A stretch of DNA of 64,000 bases from Pseudomonas sp. JM0905a (GCF_014700075.1 NZ_JACXBU010000005.1:1-64000), one strand, 5' to 3'; shown: positions 1 through 9,484, counted from the first letter of the stretch. The notes: generated by a model not told the origin, from the letters alone. Program-made: numbers and translations.

Positions 1-66
1 AGTGAAACGACGCATCGCCGATGGTAGTGTGGAGCTTCTCCATGTGAGAGTAGGTCATCGTCAAGC
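1..66 (+). rRNA. rrf: 5S ribosomal RNA, 3' part
   Basis: The first bases match the 3' half of pseudomonad 5S rRNA: GTGAAACGACGCATCGCCGA, then the GGTAGTGTGG and GAGAGTAGGTCATCGTCAAG stretches. The 5' half and the rest of the rRNA operon lie outside the window. The exact 3' end is uncertain by a few bases. A strong terminator follows within 15 bases, as expected at the end of an rrn operon. Confidence 0.93.
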
Positions 67-75
67 TTCTATCCC

Positions 76-109
76 AAACCCCCGATACGCCCAGGCGTGT
101 CGGGGGTTT
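76..109 (+). terminator. rRNA operon terminator
   Basis: A GC-rich stem (AAACCCCCGATACGC paired with GCGTGTCGGGGGTTT, one G-U pair) with a 4-base loop, followed by TGTCTTTG. It sits directly after the 5S rRNA end. Confidence 0.88.
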
Positions 110-233
110 GTCTTTGCGCGTGAGAAAGATTCAGGGGGGGCGTGAAGTTGGTAGCGACCGGAAACTCTTGAATCGCCACCGCTTCCGATCCGCTCGTCTA
201 GAATAGCCGCGATACCCTGAGAGCCCTGCTGCC

Positions 234-896
234 ATGCCTGAACAGGCTGAACAACGTCCGCTATCCGAACTACCGCTGCATGATCTGATTGCTTGCCATG
301 AGTGCGACCTGCTGATGCGTCGCCCGGACATTGGCGAAGAGCAGAAGGCCTGCTGCCCCCGCTGTGGCTATGAGCTGCTGGTACATCGTTCCCAGATGGA
401 GCGCCGCGCCCTGGCCTTGGTTTTGACGGCATTACTGCTGTTCGTGCCAGCCAACTTCCTGCCCATCATGAAGCTCAACCTGCTCGGGCAGACCACCCAC
501 GACACCGTCTGGACAGGGGTTGTAGGGCTCTACAACACCGGCATGGAAGGCGTCGCCTTGCTGGTGTTCCTGTGCAGCATGGTCATCCCCCTGATCAAGC
601 TGCTCTGTCAGCTGGCCGTACTGGTCTGCATCAATACGCGCCGCGCACTTGGCCTCGGCGTGAAGCTCTATCGCCTATACCACCACCTCAAGGAGTGGGG
701 GATGCTCGAGGTCTACCTCATGGGCATCCTCGTTTCCATCGTCAAATTGATCGACCTCGCCGACCTGCATCTGGGCATCGGCCTGGTCTGCTTTATCGGC
801 CTGCTGCTGGCCCAGGTATGGCTGGAAGTGACCATGTCGACGCACCAGGTCTGGGATGCGCTGGATGCCGAAGGAGAAGCCCATGCGCGCCATTGA
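234..896 (+). CDS. PqiA/LetA-like membrane protein, first half
   Basis: A 220-residue inner-membrane protein of the paraquat-inducible protein A family. An N-terminal zinc-ribbon-like pair CxxC (Cys21/24) and CxxC (Cys41/44) is followed by about four hydrophobic segments (roughly 57-77, 103-127, 150-175, 178-198). Full-length E. coli PqiA and LetA (YebS) carry two such modules in one chain. This protein holds only one, and the next gene holds the other. LetA/PqiA proteins partner MCE proteins in lipid transport across the envelope. The gene opens a three-gene operon and overlaps the start of the next gene. The start ATG has only a weak ribosome binding site. Confidence 0.88.
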   Translation: MPEQAEQRPLSELPLHDLIACHECDLLMRRPDIGEEQKACCPRCGYELLVHRSQMERRALALVLTALLLFVPANFLPIMKLNLLGQTTHDTVWTGVVGLYNTGMEGVALLVFLCSMVIPLIKLLCQLAVLVCINTRRALGLGVKLYRLYHHLKEWGMLEVYLMGILVSIVKLIDLADLHLGIGLVCFIGLLLAQVWLEVTMSTHQVWDALDAEGEAHARH

Positions 897-1506
897 TGCC
901 GGCATCATCGTCTGTGACGAGTGCCATCAACTGAACCGCCCCGAATCGGACGACGAACACGGCCACTGCAGCCGTTGCGGCGCCGTCCTGTATCCACGCC
1001 GCCCGGACAGCATCGTGCGCACCTGGGCGTTGCTGATCACCGCCACCATCCTCTACATACCGGCCAACGTGCTGCCGATCATGACGGTGAACTTCTTCGG
1101 CAATGGAGCGCCGTCCACCATCATGGGTGGCGTGCTCGAACTGATTCATGCCGAGATGGTTCCCATCGCGCTGGTGGTGTTCGTGGCCAGCATCCTGGTG
1201 CCCACTTTCAAGCTGGTAGGCATTGCACTGCTGCTTTACTCAGTACAGCGGCGGCTGCCCATGTCGCCGCGTCAGCGAATCCTGATGTACCGCTTCATTG
1301 AATGGATCGGCCGCTGGTCCATGCTGGATATCTTCGTCATCGCCATCCTTGTGGCGCTGGTGAACTTCGGCAACCTGGCGAGCATCGAAGCGAACCTGGG
1401 TGCCGCTGCCTTTGCCAGCGTCGTGGTAATCACCATGATCGCGGCAGTGACCTTCGACCCCAGGCTGATCTGGGATAACACCGATATGGACGACGAGAAT
1501 GCCTGA
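883..1506 (+). CDS. PqiA/LetA-like membrane protein, second half
   Basis: A 207-residue membrane protein, the second single-module PqiA homologue. Zinc-ribbon cysteines are at 11/14 and 29/32, followed by four hydrophobic segments. I chose the ATG at 883 rather than the ATG at 856 because AAGGAG lies 6 bases upstream of 883 and the protein then begins just before the first CxxC. It overlaps the previous gene by 14 bases and the following MCE gene by 8, so the three are surely cotranscribed. Together with the first half it would equal one E. coli LetA. Confidence 0.88.
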   Translation: MRAIDAGIIVCDECHQLNRPESDDEHGHCSRCGAVLYPRRPDSIVRTWALLITATILYIPANVLPIMTVNFFGNGAPSTIMGGVLELIHAEMVPIALVVFVASILVPTFKLVGIALLLYSVQRRLPMSPRQRILMYRFIEWIGRWSMLDIFVIAILVALVNFGNLASIEANLGAAAFASVVVITMIAAVTFDPRLIWDNTDMDDENA

Positions 1507-3790
1507 GCTGCCAACGCCCAAAACCCGCAAAACCACGAGCTGGTCCGCCATCTGGGTACTACCGCTGTTGGCCCTGATCATTGGCCTCTGGCTGGCCTGG
1601 AAGGCCATGAGCGAAGCAGGCATCGAGATCCAGATCCGCTTCGAGAATGGTGACGGCATCCAGGTCGGCAAGACCCAGCTGATGTACAAGGGCATCCAGG
1701 TCGGCAAGGTGGTCGACCTGCATGTCAGCCAGGACATCAAGGGCGTGATCGCCACCGTCGAAGTGATGAAGGAGGCCGAGCCCTACCTCAGCAAGGAAAC
1801 CCGCTTCTGGCTGGTTCGCCCGCGCGTTTCGCTGGCAGGGGTGACCGGCCTGGAAACCCTGGTATCCGGTATCTACATCGCCATCGACCCGGTCAAGGGA
1901 GAGCCGACGCGCAAATACACCGCGTTGGCCGAGCCACCGCCACTCTCCGACTCCCTGCCGGGTCTTCACCTCACCCTGAAGGCCGAGCGCCTGGGTTCCC
2001 TGGAGCAGGGCAGCCCGGTCTATTACCGGCAGATCCAGGTCGGCCAGGTGAAGAGCTACCAGTTGGCTGAAGACCAGCGCACCGTCGAAATCAAGGTGCA
2101 CATCGACCAGCCCTATGCGCATCTGGTGCGCAAGCACACGCGTTTCTGGAATGCCAGCGGCCTCAATGTCACCGCCGGCCTGTCCGGGGTGAAGATCCGC
2201 ACCGAATCCCTGTTCAGCATCATGGCTGGCGGCATTGCCTTCGCCACCCCGGAGCATCGCCAGGACAGTCCGCCCACCGACCCCAGCATCCCGTTCCGCC
2301 TGTATGACGGTTTCGAAGCCGCCGAGGCCGGCCTGCGCGTGTTGCTGCGCATGGACGATGTCAGCGGCCTCAGCCCGGGCAGCACCCCGGTGATGTACAA
2401 CGGCGTGCAGGTCGGCACCCTGAAGAAGCTGGACATGGACAAGGACTTCACCGGCGCCACCGCTGAACTGACCATGGAGCCGCGTACCGAAGATTACCTG
2501 GTGGAAGGCACCGAGTTCTGGACCGTGAAGCCGTCCATTTCGTTGGCGGGCATCACCGGCATCGAGGCACTGGTGAAGGGCAACTACATCGCCGTGCGCT
2601 TCGCCAAGGAAGGAACGCCCACCCGCGAGTTCAAGGTACGGCCCAAGGCGCCGCCGCTGAACACCGATGCGCCCGGCCTGCACCTGGTGCTGACCAGCGA
2701 CCGCCTCGGCTCCCTGGAAGTGGGCAGCCCCATTCTGTTCCGCCAGCTGCGCGTGGGTAGCGTGCAGAGCTACCAGCTCTCCCGCGATCAGCAGCGCGTG
2801 GTGATCGGCATCCACATCGAGCCCGAGTTCACCAAGCTGGTGAATGAATCCACCCGCTTCTGGAACTCCAGCGGCATCACCCTCAAGGGCGGCCTGTCGG
2901 GCGTCGAGGTCAAGAGCGAGTCGCTGCAGACCTTGCTGGCGGGCGGCATCACCTTCACCACGCCGGATCCGAAGGCCAAGCCGGTGACCCGTCCGCGCCG
3001 CTTCACGCTGTATGACGACGAGGCCCAGGCCATCGTGAAAGGCACCCTGATCGAAATCGCCGTGCCCCAGGCTGACGGCGTCAAGGAAGGAACGCCGATC
3101 CGCTTCAAGGGCATCGACATCGGCGAAGTGGAGACGGTGACCCTGAACAACGACCTCTCCGGCGTGACGCTCAAGGCGCGTCTGACCCAGGCCGCCGATC
3201 GCATCGCCCGTGCCGGCACCCAGTTCTGGGTGGTGCGTCCGGAACTTGGCCTGCTGCGTACTGCCAACCTGGAGACCCTGGTCAGTGGTCAGTACCTGGA
3301 AGTGCTGCCGGCGCCCAAGCCGGGTGCCTCGCAGTCCCGTTTCACTGCGTTGCCGGAAGCGCCGGATGCACTCGCGCGTCAGGAAGGCCTGCGCATTACC
3401 CTCAGTGCGCCGCGCCGTGGGTCCATCAAGCCGGGCGTCATTGTCAGCTACCGCGAAGTGCCGGTGGGCAAGGTGCTCTCCTACGAGCTGGGCAAGACCG
3501 CGGACCGCGTCTTCATCCATGTGCTCATCGAACCGCGCTTCGCGCCCCTGGTGCACAGCGGCAGCCGCTTCTGGCACACCAGTGGGGTCGGAGTGGACGC
3601 CAGCCTGTTCAACGGGGTGAAGGTCCGCACCGGGTCCCTGGAATCCATGGTGGAAGGCGGGATTTCCTTCGCCACGCCGAACGAAGCGCAGATGGGCAAT
3701 GTCGCGCTCAATGGCCAGACCTTCGCGTTGCATGACGACGCCGAGGACGAATGGCTGACCTGGGCACCGAAGATTCCCCTGGCGAAATGA
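1499..3790 (+). CDS. LetB/PqiB-like MCE protein with six MCE domains
   Basis: A 763-residue protein with one N-terminal transmembrane anchor (about 15-36) and six repeats of the MCE core motif, of the form GxxVxYxGxxVGxV. They start near residues 50, 167, 290, 405, 527 and 642. From family knowledge, MCE proteins form hexameric rings stacked into a tunnel for lipid movement between the inner and outer membranes. PqiB has three MCE domains and LetB seven, so this six-domain protein is closer to LetB. It ends in an extended tail rich in charged residues. It is cotranscribed with the two PqiA-like halves; no PqiC lipoprotein gene follows. Confidence 0.9.
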   Translation: MPELPTPKTRKTTSWSAIWVLPLLALIIGLWLAWKAMSEAGIEIQIRFENGDGIQVGKTQLMYKGIQVGKVVDLHVSQDIKGVIATVEVMKEAEPYLSKETRFWLVRPRVSLAGVTGLETLVSGIYIAIDPVKGEPTRKYTALAEPPPLSDSLPGLHLTLKAERLGSLEQGSPVYYRQIQVGQVKSYQLAEDQRTVEIKVHIDQPYAHLVRKHTRFWNASGLNVTAGLSGVKIRTESLFSIMAGGIAFATPEHRQDSPPTDPSIPFRLYDGFEAAEAGLRVLLRMDDVSGLSPGSTPVMYNGVQVGTLKKLDMDKDFTGATAELTMEPRTEDYLVEGTEFWTVKPSISLAGITGIEALVKGNYIAVRFAKEGTPTREFKVRPKAPPLNTDAPGLHLVLTSDRLGSLEVGSPILFRQLRVGSVQSYQLSRDQQRVVIGIHIEPEFTKLVNESTRFWNSSGITLKGGLSGVEVKSESLQTLLAGGITFTTPDPKAKPVTRPRRFTLYDDEAQAIVKGTLIEIAVPQADGVKEGTPIRFKGIDIGEVETVTLNNDLSGVTLKARLTQAADRIARAGTQFWVVRPELGLLRTANLETLVSGQYLEVLPAPKPGASQSRFTALPEAPDALARQEGLRITLSAPRRGSIKPGVIVSYREVPVGKVLSYELGKTADRVFIHVLIEPRFAPLVHSGSRFWHTSGVGVDASLFNGVKVRTGSLESMVEGGISFATPNEAQMGNVALNGQTFALHDDAEDEWLTWAPKIPLAK

Positions 3791-3800
3791 CCACCCCGTA

Positions 3801-3834
3801 AAAGAAAGGGCCGCATATGCGGCCCTTTCTTTTT
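3801..3834. terminator. Bidirectional terminator between letB-like gene and mksB
   Basis: A perfect stem with an AAAGAAAGGGCCGCAT arm and its complement, an A-run on the left and a T-run on the right. It lies between two convergent genes and can serve both. Confidence 0.9.
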
Positions 3835-3847
3835 TCCGGCGACGGTA

Positions 3848-6682
3848 TCAGGCGGGTTCGGCCGCCGCGTCCGTCGCGTCCTGGGTGGCCTTGGCCACAT
3901 CGCGACGCTTGATGAACTTCCAGTCCGCCTCGTCGATGTAGATGCCATTCGGGCCGCTGCCACCTTCCAGGTCGATGGCGACGTTGGCCGACACTTGCGG
4001 CTTCACCGACGCGAGGATCGGCGTGAAGCCCAGTTGCTGGCTGGTCTCGATCAGCGCCTGCTGGTTGCGTTCGTCGATGTCCGCGGCCTCGTCCAGGTAA
4101 TAGGGGAGGCGGATGCGGCCGGCCTGCTCGCGGTCCATCAGGTGCAGCAGCAGGTACATGTTGGTCAGGGCCTTGATGGTCATGGTGGTGCCGTTGGAAG
4201 CGGCGCCATCGATGTCCGTGTGGATGACCGGCTGGCCGTGCACCTTGGTGATCTCGAAGGCCAGTTCGAACAGGTCCTTCAGGCCCAGTTGGTTGCCGTT
4301 GGCCGCCACCAGGCGGGCAAGGTATTCCTTGGCCTCTTCGTTCTTCGCATCCTGGTCGCTGGAGTTGGTCAGGTCGAACACCGAAAGGGTCTCACCTTCT
4401 TCGTACTGACCGGCGCTGTGGATGATCTGGTCGATGTGGCGCAGGGCTTCCTTGTTCGGTGCGAGGACGATGCGGAAGCTCGCGAGGTTGGATACCTGGC
4501 GCTTGTTGATCTCGCGGTTGAACAGGGCCAGCTGGTGTTCCAGGTTGTCGTAGTCGCTGCGGATGTTGCGCAGGGTGCGAGCGATGTCGGTGACCGCCGC
4601 GCGACGTGCCTTGGCCAGGGTCAGTGCCTCGTCCTGGCGGTGCGCGTAGGCGTTGATCAAGAGTTGCAGGCGGCGCTCGGCATCGTCTTCGCTATCGAAC
4701 TTGGCCACGCCTTTCAGGCGTACCTGGGCGTACAGCGCCTCGATCTGGCCATCGATGCGCTGCAGCGCCTGCCAGGTGTCCTGGTAGTCGTTGAGCAGCG
4801 GCAGCAGGTTGTCCAGGCTGTCGTCCACGGGGTCCATGAAGGGGGTGCCGAACGGCAGGTCGGCGGGCAGCAGCTGGCGACGGCGCAGGGCGTCTTCCAG
4901 GGTGCGTTCCTTGGCTTCCAGGTCGGCGAGCTGGCGGCCCACCAGTTGCAGCTTGGCGGAGAGTTGCTGGACGCGTTCGGTGAAGGCGTCGGCGGAACGC
5001 TTGAGCTCGTCCTGGGTGGCTTCCAGTTGCGCCAGCTCTTCCAGCTTGGCCGGCTCTTCGGCGGACAGGGTCTGGGTCTTGCGGAAGTCTTCCAGGGCCT
5101 TCTGCGCGTCCAGTACGTCCTGGTACAGCTTCTCGGCCTGGGCCTTGCTCGCGGCGCGGTCGGCGGCCACGGACTGCTGGGTCCTGAGCTGCTTCAGCTC
5201 ACGCTCCAGGCGGTCCTTCTGGTCGCGAAGGGCGGCGCGGTCGGCAAGGGCCTGCAGGGCCGGCGGCTCGATGTGGGACAGGTCGATGGACAGGCCGGGC
5301 ACTTCGAACTGGCTGCCTTTGAACTGGTCGAGCACGGTTTCCAGGGTCTTCACCCAGGCTTCGCCGTCGTCCAGCTGAATGCCTTTCTCGCCCAGGGGCA
5401 GGCTGAACAGCTGGCCGTTGAACAGGCGCATCAGGCGGTCCACGTCGGCCTGGGAGAACTCCTCGCGCAGGCGCGAGTAGCTGTTGTTGTCGGCGTGCTC
5501 GAGCTGCTGCTTGACCGCCTTCAGGCGTTTTTCCAGGTCACGCAGGCGCTCGTCCAGGTCTTCCGCCGAGAACTGACGGGACTGCGCCAGGGCGCCGGCC
5601 AGTTCGTCGTGGGCGTCCTTGGCGGCGAGCAGCTGCTGCTCCAGCACCTTGGCGTCGTCCACCAGGGCGAAGCGGTTCTTCAGCACCGCCAGTTCGCCCA
5701 GCCAGCGCTGGTTTTCGGTGATGGCACGCTCCAGGCGCATCATTTCCTGGGTGCCGCCACGCTGCTCGTTCTGCAGGCCGTCCTGCTCGCCACGGTAGTG
5801 CTCGGCCTGGATCACCAGCTCCTCGCGACGGGCGCCGGAGTAGTCCTGCCAGGTGCCCAGCAGGGAATCCAGTAGCGGCGAGATGCGGTGCAGCTTGCCG
5901 CGCAGGATCTCGCGCTGGGCCACGCCGTTGGCCAGGGCCTCCACAAGCGGGCCGGCGGCCACCAGTGCCTGGTAGTCCTGCTCCATGCGGCGTACGTCAC
6001 GGAAGGCCTCTTCGCAAGCCGCGATGTAGTCCACGCTGCCGGAGCGCAGGCTGTGCTCGAAGGCATCGAGGAACAGCTGCTTGAGCTTGGCCGCGGTGAT
6101 CTCGCGCATGTGCAGCAGGTTGATGAACAGCGAGCGGAAGGTCTTCAGGCTCTGTTCACTGGTGGAGCGCAGCGGGATCAGCGTCAGGTCCAGAGGAATG
6201 GAGGTGTGACCACCCACCAGCAGGCGGCGCAGTTCATCGGGCTTGAGCTCGTAGGCCTTGATGCCTTCACGCTCCAGGTTGTTGAACAGCTCGCGCTGGC
6301 GCAGGCAGGTGCCGTCACGCTGGTAGTGGTCCAGGTCCAGCTCGCCACGGTAGGCGAAGAACTGATGGCCGAAGCCGCCGCCCGGGCCGCGGCCGGCGAC
6401 GCCGATCACGTGGGGGCCGTGGGGCAGGGACACTTCGACGAGGATGTAGCTGGTGTCGGTGGCGAAGTAGAACTTGCGCGACTGCTCCAGGCTGTACTTG
6501 CCGAAGCTCATGTCCGACATGCGCGCCAGGATCGGGAACTGCAGCGCGTTGATCGACGCCGACTTACCGAGGTTGTTGGCGCCGTAGATCGACAGCGGGG
6601 TTTCCAGCGGGAACAGGCCGAGGCTGTAACCGGCGGTGTTCAGCAGGGCGAAGCGGCGGATGCCGTAGCGTTCCTGGCTCAT
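3848..6682 (-). CDS. mksB: MksB, SMC-like ATPase of the MksBEF condensin
   Basis: A 944-residue SMC-like protein. The Walker A loop GANNLGKS is at 34-41, long coiled-coil heptads fill about 280-720, and a C-terminal head has LPYYLDEAADID near 861-870 (Walker B region). MksB is the motor of the MukB-like MksBEF condensin, which helps compact and segregate the chromosome. It is last in the mksF-mksE-mksB operon and overlaps mksE by 4 bases. The downstream neighbour is convergent, so no mksG (TOPRIM nuclease) follows. This suggests the chromosome-maintenance form rather than the anti-plasmid MksBEFG/Wadjet form. Confidence 0.93.
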   Translation of the reverse strand: MSQERYGIRRFALLNTAGYSLGLFPLETPLSIYGANNLGKSASINALQFPILARMSDMSFGKYSLEQSRKFYFATDTSYILVEVSLPHGPHVIGVAGRGPGGGFGHQFFAYRGELDLDHYQRDGTCLRQRELFNNLEREGIKAYELKPDELRRLLVGGHTSIPLDLTLIPLRSTSEQSLKTFRSLFINLLHMREITAAKLKQLFLDAFEHSLRSGSVDYIAACEEAFRDVRRMEQDYQALVAAGPLVEALANGVAQREILRGKLHRISPLLDSLLGTWQDYSGARREELVIQAEHYRGEQDGLQNEQRGGTQEMMRLERAITENQRWLGELAVLKNRFALVDDAKVLEQQLLAAKDAHDELAGALAQSRQFSAEDLDERLRDLEKRLKAVKQQLEHADNNSYSRLREEFSQADVDRLMRLFNGQLFSLPLGEKGIQLDDGEAWVKTLETVLDQFKGSQFEVPGLSIDLSHIEPPALQALADRAALRDQKDRLERELKQLRTQQSVAADRAASKAQAEKLYQDVLDAQKALEDFRKTQTLSAEEPAKLEELAQLEATQDELKRSADAFTERVQQLSAKLQLVGRQLADLEAKERTLEDALRRRQLLPADLPFGTPFMDPVDDSLDNLLPLLNDYQDTWQALQRIDGQIEALYAQVRLKGVAKFDSEDDAERRLQLLINAYAHRQDEALTLAKARRAAVTDIARTLRNIRSDYDNLEHQLALFNREINKRQVSNLASFRIVLAPNKEALRHIDQIIHSAGQYEEGETLSVFDLTNSSDQDAKNEEAKEYLARLVAANGNQLGLKDLFELAFEITKVHGQPVIHTDIDGAASNGTTMTIKALTNMYLLLHLMDREQAGRIRLPYYLDEAADIDERNQQALIETSQQLGFTPILASVKPQVSANVAIDLEGGSGPNGIYIDEADWKFIKRRDVAKATQDATDAAAEPA

Positions 6683-7380
6683 GCGTCTTCCTCCTGGACG
6701 GCGCGTTCTTCGGCCATGGCGCGAGCCAGGGCGTCTTCTTCCGATTCATCGACGGACTCAGACGTCTCGACGGGGATGATGGTGTCGCCGCTGTCGTCAT
6801 CCATCAGCACCGGAGCGTGCAGCTCCAGGTCGGTGCTGTGCAGGCTGGCGGCCAGGTCGCGGTCGTGCTGCACCGCCAGGCAGACGTCGAGGAAACGGTG
6901 CATCGGCGGCAGGAAGCGGTACACGCCGTTACTGTCTTCGGCGAATCCAAGCTGGGTGAGGCGGCGGATGACCTTCTCTTCCAGCTCTTCGTGGGTGGTC
7001 ACTTCAGCCTGCATGAACAGGTCGCGGTACTTCTCCAGTAGCGCCGGCAGCTCATCGCGGCCGATGGTGCCGCCGTCGAGCACCGAGAGCGGGTCGCGGC
7101 CCTGGTCGGCCAGGTGCTCCACCAGGATGAAGGTGAACAGCGCCAGGCGCTGGGCGGTCTTGTTCACCTGGGCGCCCATCTGCTCGGGCACGAAGTAGTA
7201 GAAGCCACGCGGATCGCACACCAGCTCGAAACCGAGGCCCTTGAACAGGGCGCGGTACTGGTCCTGCATGGTGGACAGCTGGGCGTAGCACTCCGGCTCG
7301 CTGCGGGAGAGGTGATAGCCCTTGAACAGCTCGCGGAAGATGGGTGCGAGCTGGGTCATTTCTTTCAGGTCGATATTCAT
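6679..7380 (-). CDS. mksE: MksE, condensin accessory subunit
   Basis: A 233-residue protein between mksF and mksB. It matches MksE in length, context and overall composition: winged-helix-type, with an acidic C-terminal tail (ESVDESEEDALARAMAEERA). MksE is the KITE-type subunit that binds the MksF kleisin. Its start overlaps the mksF stop by one base and its stop overlaps the mksB start by four, so translation of the three subunits is probably coupled. Confidence 0.9.
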   Translation of the reverse strand: MNIDLKEMTQLAPIFRELFKGYHLSRSEPECYAQLSTMQDQYRALFKGLGFELVCDPRGFYYFVPEQMGAQVNKTAQRLALFTFILVEHLADQGRDPLSVLDGGTIGRDELPALLEKYRDLFMQAEVTTHEELEEKVIRRLTQLGFAEDSNGVYRFLPPMHRFLDVCLAVQHDRDLAASLHSTDLELHAPVLMDDDSGDTIIPVETSESVDESEEDALARAMAEERAVQEEDA

Positions 7381-8639
7381 CAGGAAGTCTTCTCGGCCGC
7401 GGCGGTGGGGCTCTTGATCAGGGCATAGGAGCTCAGGCTGACCTGGTGCTCGGCGGTCAGGTAGTCACGGCGCTCCAGACGATCGCGCGAGAAGCGCGCA
7501 TCGCGGGACAGACGCGAGAACCAGTAGAGGAGTTCGTCGGTGGCGCCTTCGGGCTCCTGTTCCAGCAGCCAGACCATCAGGTCCGGCAGCGGCAGGGCCT
7601 GCTCGCAACGGTCGAGCATTTCCCGCGCGGTCTTTGGCGAACGCGGCGCGGTGGCCTTGCGCGGGCCGCCGGATTTCGGGAAGTGCGCCGGCTTGGGCTG
7701 GAAGCGCGCCAGGGCGTAGACGTATGCCTCCACCTGGGAGCCGCTGCCCAGGAAGGTGGTCTGCGGCCGGGTGAACAGCGGCATCGCTGCCTGGGGCACG
7801 GCGTCCAGGCCCTTCTTGCGAATCACTGACAGCGCCAGGGCGGCGCCACGGGTCACGGCGTTGTGCCGGCGGGCCTCTTCACGCAGCGGCAGCAACAGCT
7901 CGCGGGCCTTGCGCAGGGTCAGCTGGGCGCTGGTCTGCATTTCCAGGATGCGCGCGTGGGTGCGAAGCAGCAGGTCGTCGTCCACCAGTTGGCCCAGGCG
8001 CTGCTGTTCGCCCAACAGGCGCAGCAGCACCTGCTCGACGCGGCGCACGCCCTGTTCGAAGGCGCCGTCGGCGGCCACCAGTTGGATCATCGGCTCGACG
8101 TACTCGTCCCAGGTGGCCAGCACTTCGGCGTAGCGCTGGCGCAGGGGAATCTGCCGGTCGCTGGTCTTGGCGCGATCGGCCACGGCCACCAGCGCCTGCT
8201 CGTCGTTGTCGAGCTTCTTCAGTACGTCGCGAACGCGCATGTCGAGCAGGCGCAGCTGGCGCGCCAGGTCGTTGCCGTCGCGGATCTCGAAGGCTTCCTG
8301 GATGTAGCCGGCAAGGCGTTCCAGGTGGCGCAGGTAGGCTTCGATCTCCAGGCACAGACCGAGGCGGTGTTCGCGCCGCAGGTAGGCGAGGAAGTCGTGA
8401 ATCTGCGCGTTCAGCTCGAAGCGGTTCGGGCTTTTGGCCACGGGAACCAGGATGTCCAGGCGCACCCAGAGGTCGAGCAGGGCGGTGATATCGGTGGGCG
8501 TGCCCTCCGGCAATTGGCCGGCGAGCTGCACGCGCAGTTCCACCAGGCTCAGGGTGCCGGTATCGAAGCGCTCGCAGAGCGGCTCGAGCAACGTCCAGTG
8601 TTCGGCTAGGGCGCGCAGTACGCGCTTGGGATCGATCAT
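7380..8639 (-). CDS. mksF: MksF, kleisin subunit of MksBEF condensin
   Basis: A 419-residue protein, first gene of the mksFEB operon. The reading frame stays open up to 8894, but the natural start is the ATG at 8639 (MIDPKRVLRALAEHW), where the recognisable MksF sequence begins; the 85 residues upstream look like non-coding translation. MksF bridges the MksB heads and recruits MksE. The protein is helical and rich in Leu and Arg, with no enzyme motif. About 235 bases separate it from the divergent gene at 8876, leaving room for both promoters. Confidence 0.9.
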   Translation of the reverse strand: MIDPKRVLRALAEHWTLLEPLCERFDTGTLSLVELRVQLAGQLPEGTPTDITALLDLWVRLDILVPVAKSPNRFELNAQIHDFLAYLRREHRLGLCLEIEAYLRHLERLAGYIQEAFEIRDGNDLARQLRLLDMRVRDVLKKLDNDEQALVAVADRAKTSDRQIPLRQRYAEVLATWDEYVEPMIQLVAADGAFEQGVRRVEQVLLRLLGEQQRLGQLVDDDLLLRTHARILEMQTSAQLTLRKARELLLPLREEARRHNAVTRGAALALSVIRKKGLDAVPQAAMPLFTRPQTTFLGSGSQVEAYVYALARFQPKPAHFPKSGGPRKATAPRSPKTAREMLDRCEQALPLPDLMVWLLEQEPEGATDELLYWFSRLSRDARFSRDRLERRDYLTAEHQVSLSSYALIKSPTAAAEKTS

Positions 8640-8875
8640 CGATTGGCCGGGGTTCGCTGAAAAAAGAGGCGATTGTACTTCAGGTTGTCGGTGGCGATTG
8701 AGCTTCAACCGATCAGAGGAGCGACACCCGTCGCGGACTGACAATTTTGGGCAGTTTTCGACTGGCATCGTGCCATCAACTGCGCCGAACTTGCCTTTAA
8801 CCCCTGTCCAAGTGATTGAATTCGCTGGCATGTTTTCTGCGTTAGGACGGTGACCGTTGTACGACCGCAGGAACC

Positions 8876-9484
8876 ATGAGCCCCGAAATCGCACTGCTCG
8901 CCGACGCCCGCTGGGCCGAACTGGAACGCCAGACCGACCTGGACTGGGACCTCGACGCCATCACCAACCGGCAAGAGGCCATCGACTTCCTGCTGCACTT
9001 CGAGAACCGCCTGTGCGTGTATTCCGGCTACGTAGAAAAGCTCTACAGCCGCTACAGCTTCGTGGTGCCTGAGGAAGAGCACGGCAGCATCACCATCCTC
9101 CCCGACGAGATGGCCTGGCACGACACCTTCCACGACATCCCGACCGACGCGGTGTTGCCCACCGGCATCCATATCCTTCCCGGTGAAGTGCTGGGTGCAT
9201 CCGGCCTTTACCTGAAGATTCCCGGCGAGCATCGCCTCAGCCCCTCCCATGAGCTGCCCTTCCAGGACGGCCTGAAAATGCTGATCCAGCGTTACCAGAA
9301 CCTTGGCCAGCAATTCCTGCCGGTGCTGGCCAAGGGCGACCTGCGCGAGTACGAGGCGCGCATGCCGTCGCTGCACCTGCATCGCATCGATACGAGCCGC
9401 ATGAGACGCAACTCCCGGCTGGAGATTTCGAACATCAAGGGCGCCATCGCCGACCACCTGATCGGCTTGTTCCGCCAGGGCTGA
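8876..9484 (+). CDS. Conserved hypothetical protein
   Basis: A 202-residue soluble protein with no signal peptide, no transmembrane segment and no motif I can name. It is acidic in the first half and contains several aromatic-rich stretches (YSGYVEKLYSRYSF, DEMAWHDTFHDIP). It is divergent from mksF, and from memory P. aeruginosa carries an unannotated gene at the equivalent place. The start ATG has a short AGGAA just upstream. A 7-base inverted repeat (GTTACCC at 9492, GGGTAAC at 9511) follows the stop. Function unknown. Confidence 0.8.
   Translation: MSPEIALLADARWAELERQTDLDWDLDAITNRQEAIDFLLHFENRLCVYSGYVEKLYSRYSFVVPEEEHGSITILPDEMAWHDTFHDIPTDAVLPTGIHILPGEVLGASGLYLKIPGEHRLSPSHELPFQDGLKMLIQRYQNLGQQFLPVLAKGDLREYEARMPSLHLHRIDTSRMRRNSRLEISNIKGAIADHLIGLFRQG

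Noticed and set aside
1559-3733. Long minus-strand open frame opposite the MCE gene
   Set aside because: It mirrors the letB-like gene in a high-GC genome, has no recognisable domain and the plus-strand gene has clear MCE repeats.
3995-5875. Plus-strand open frame across mksB
   Set aside because: Antisense shadow of the mksB coiled coil, rich in Leu, Val and Gln with no domain.
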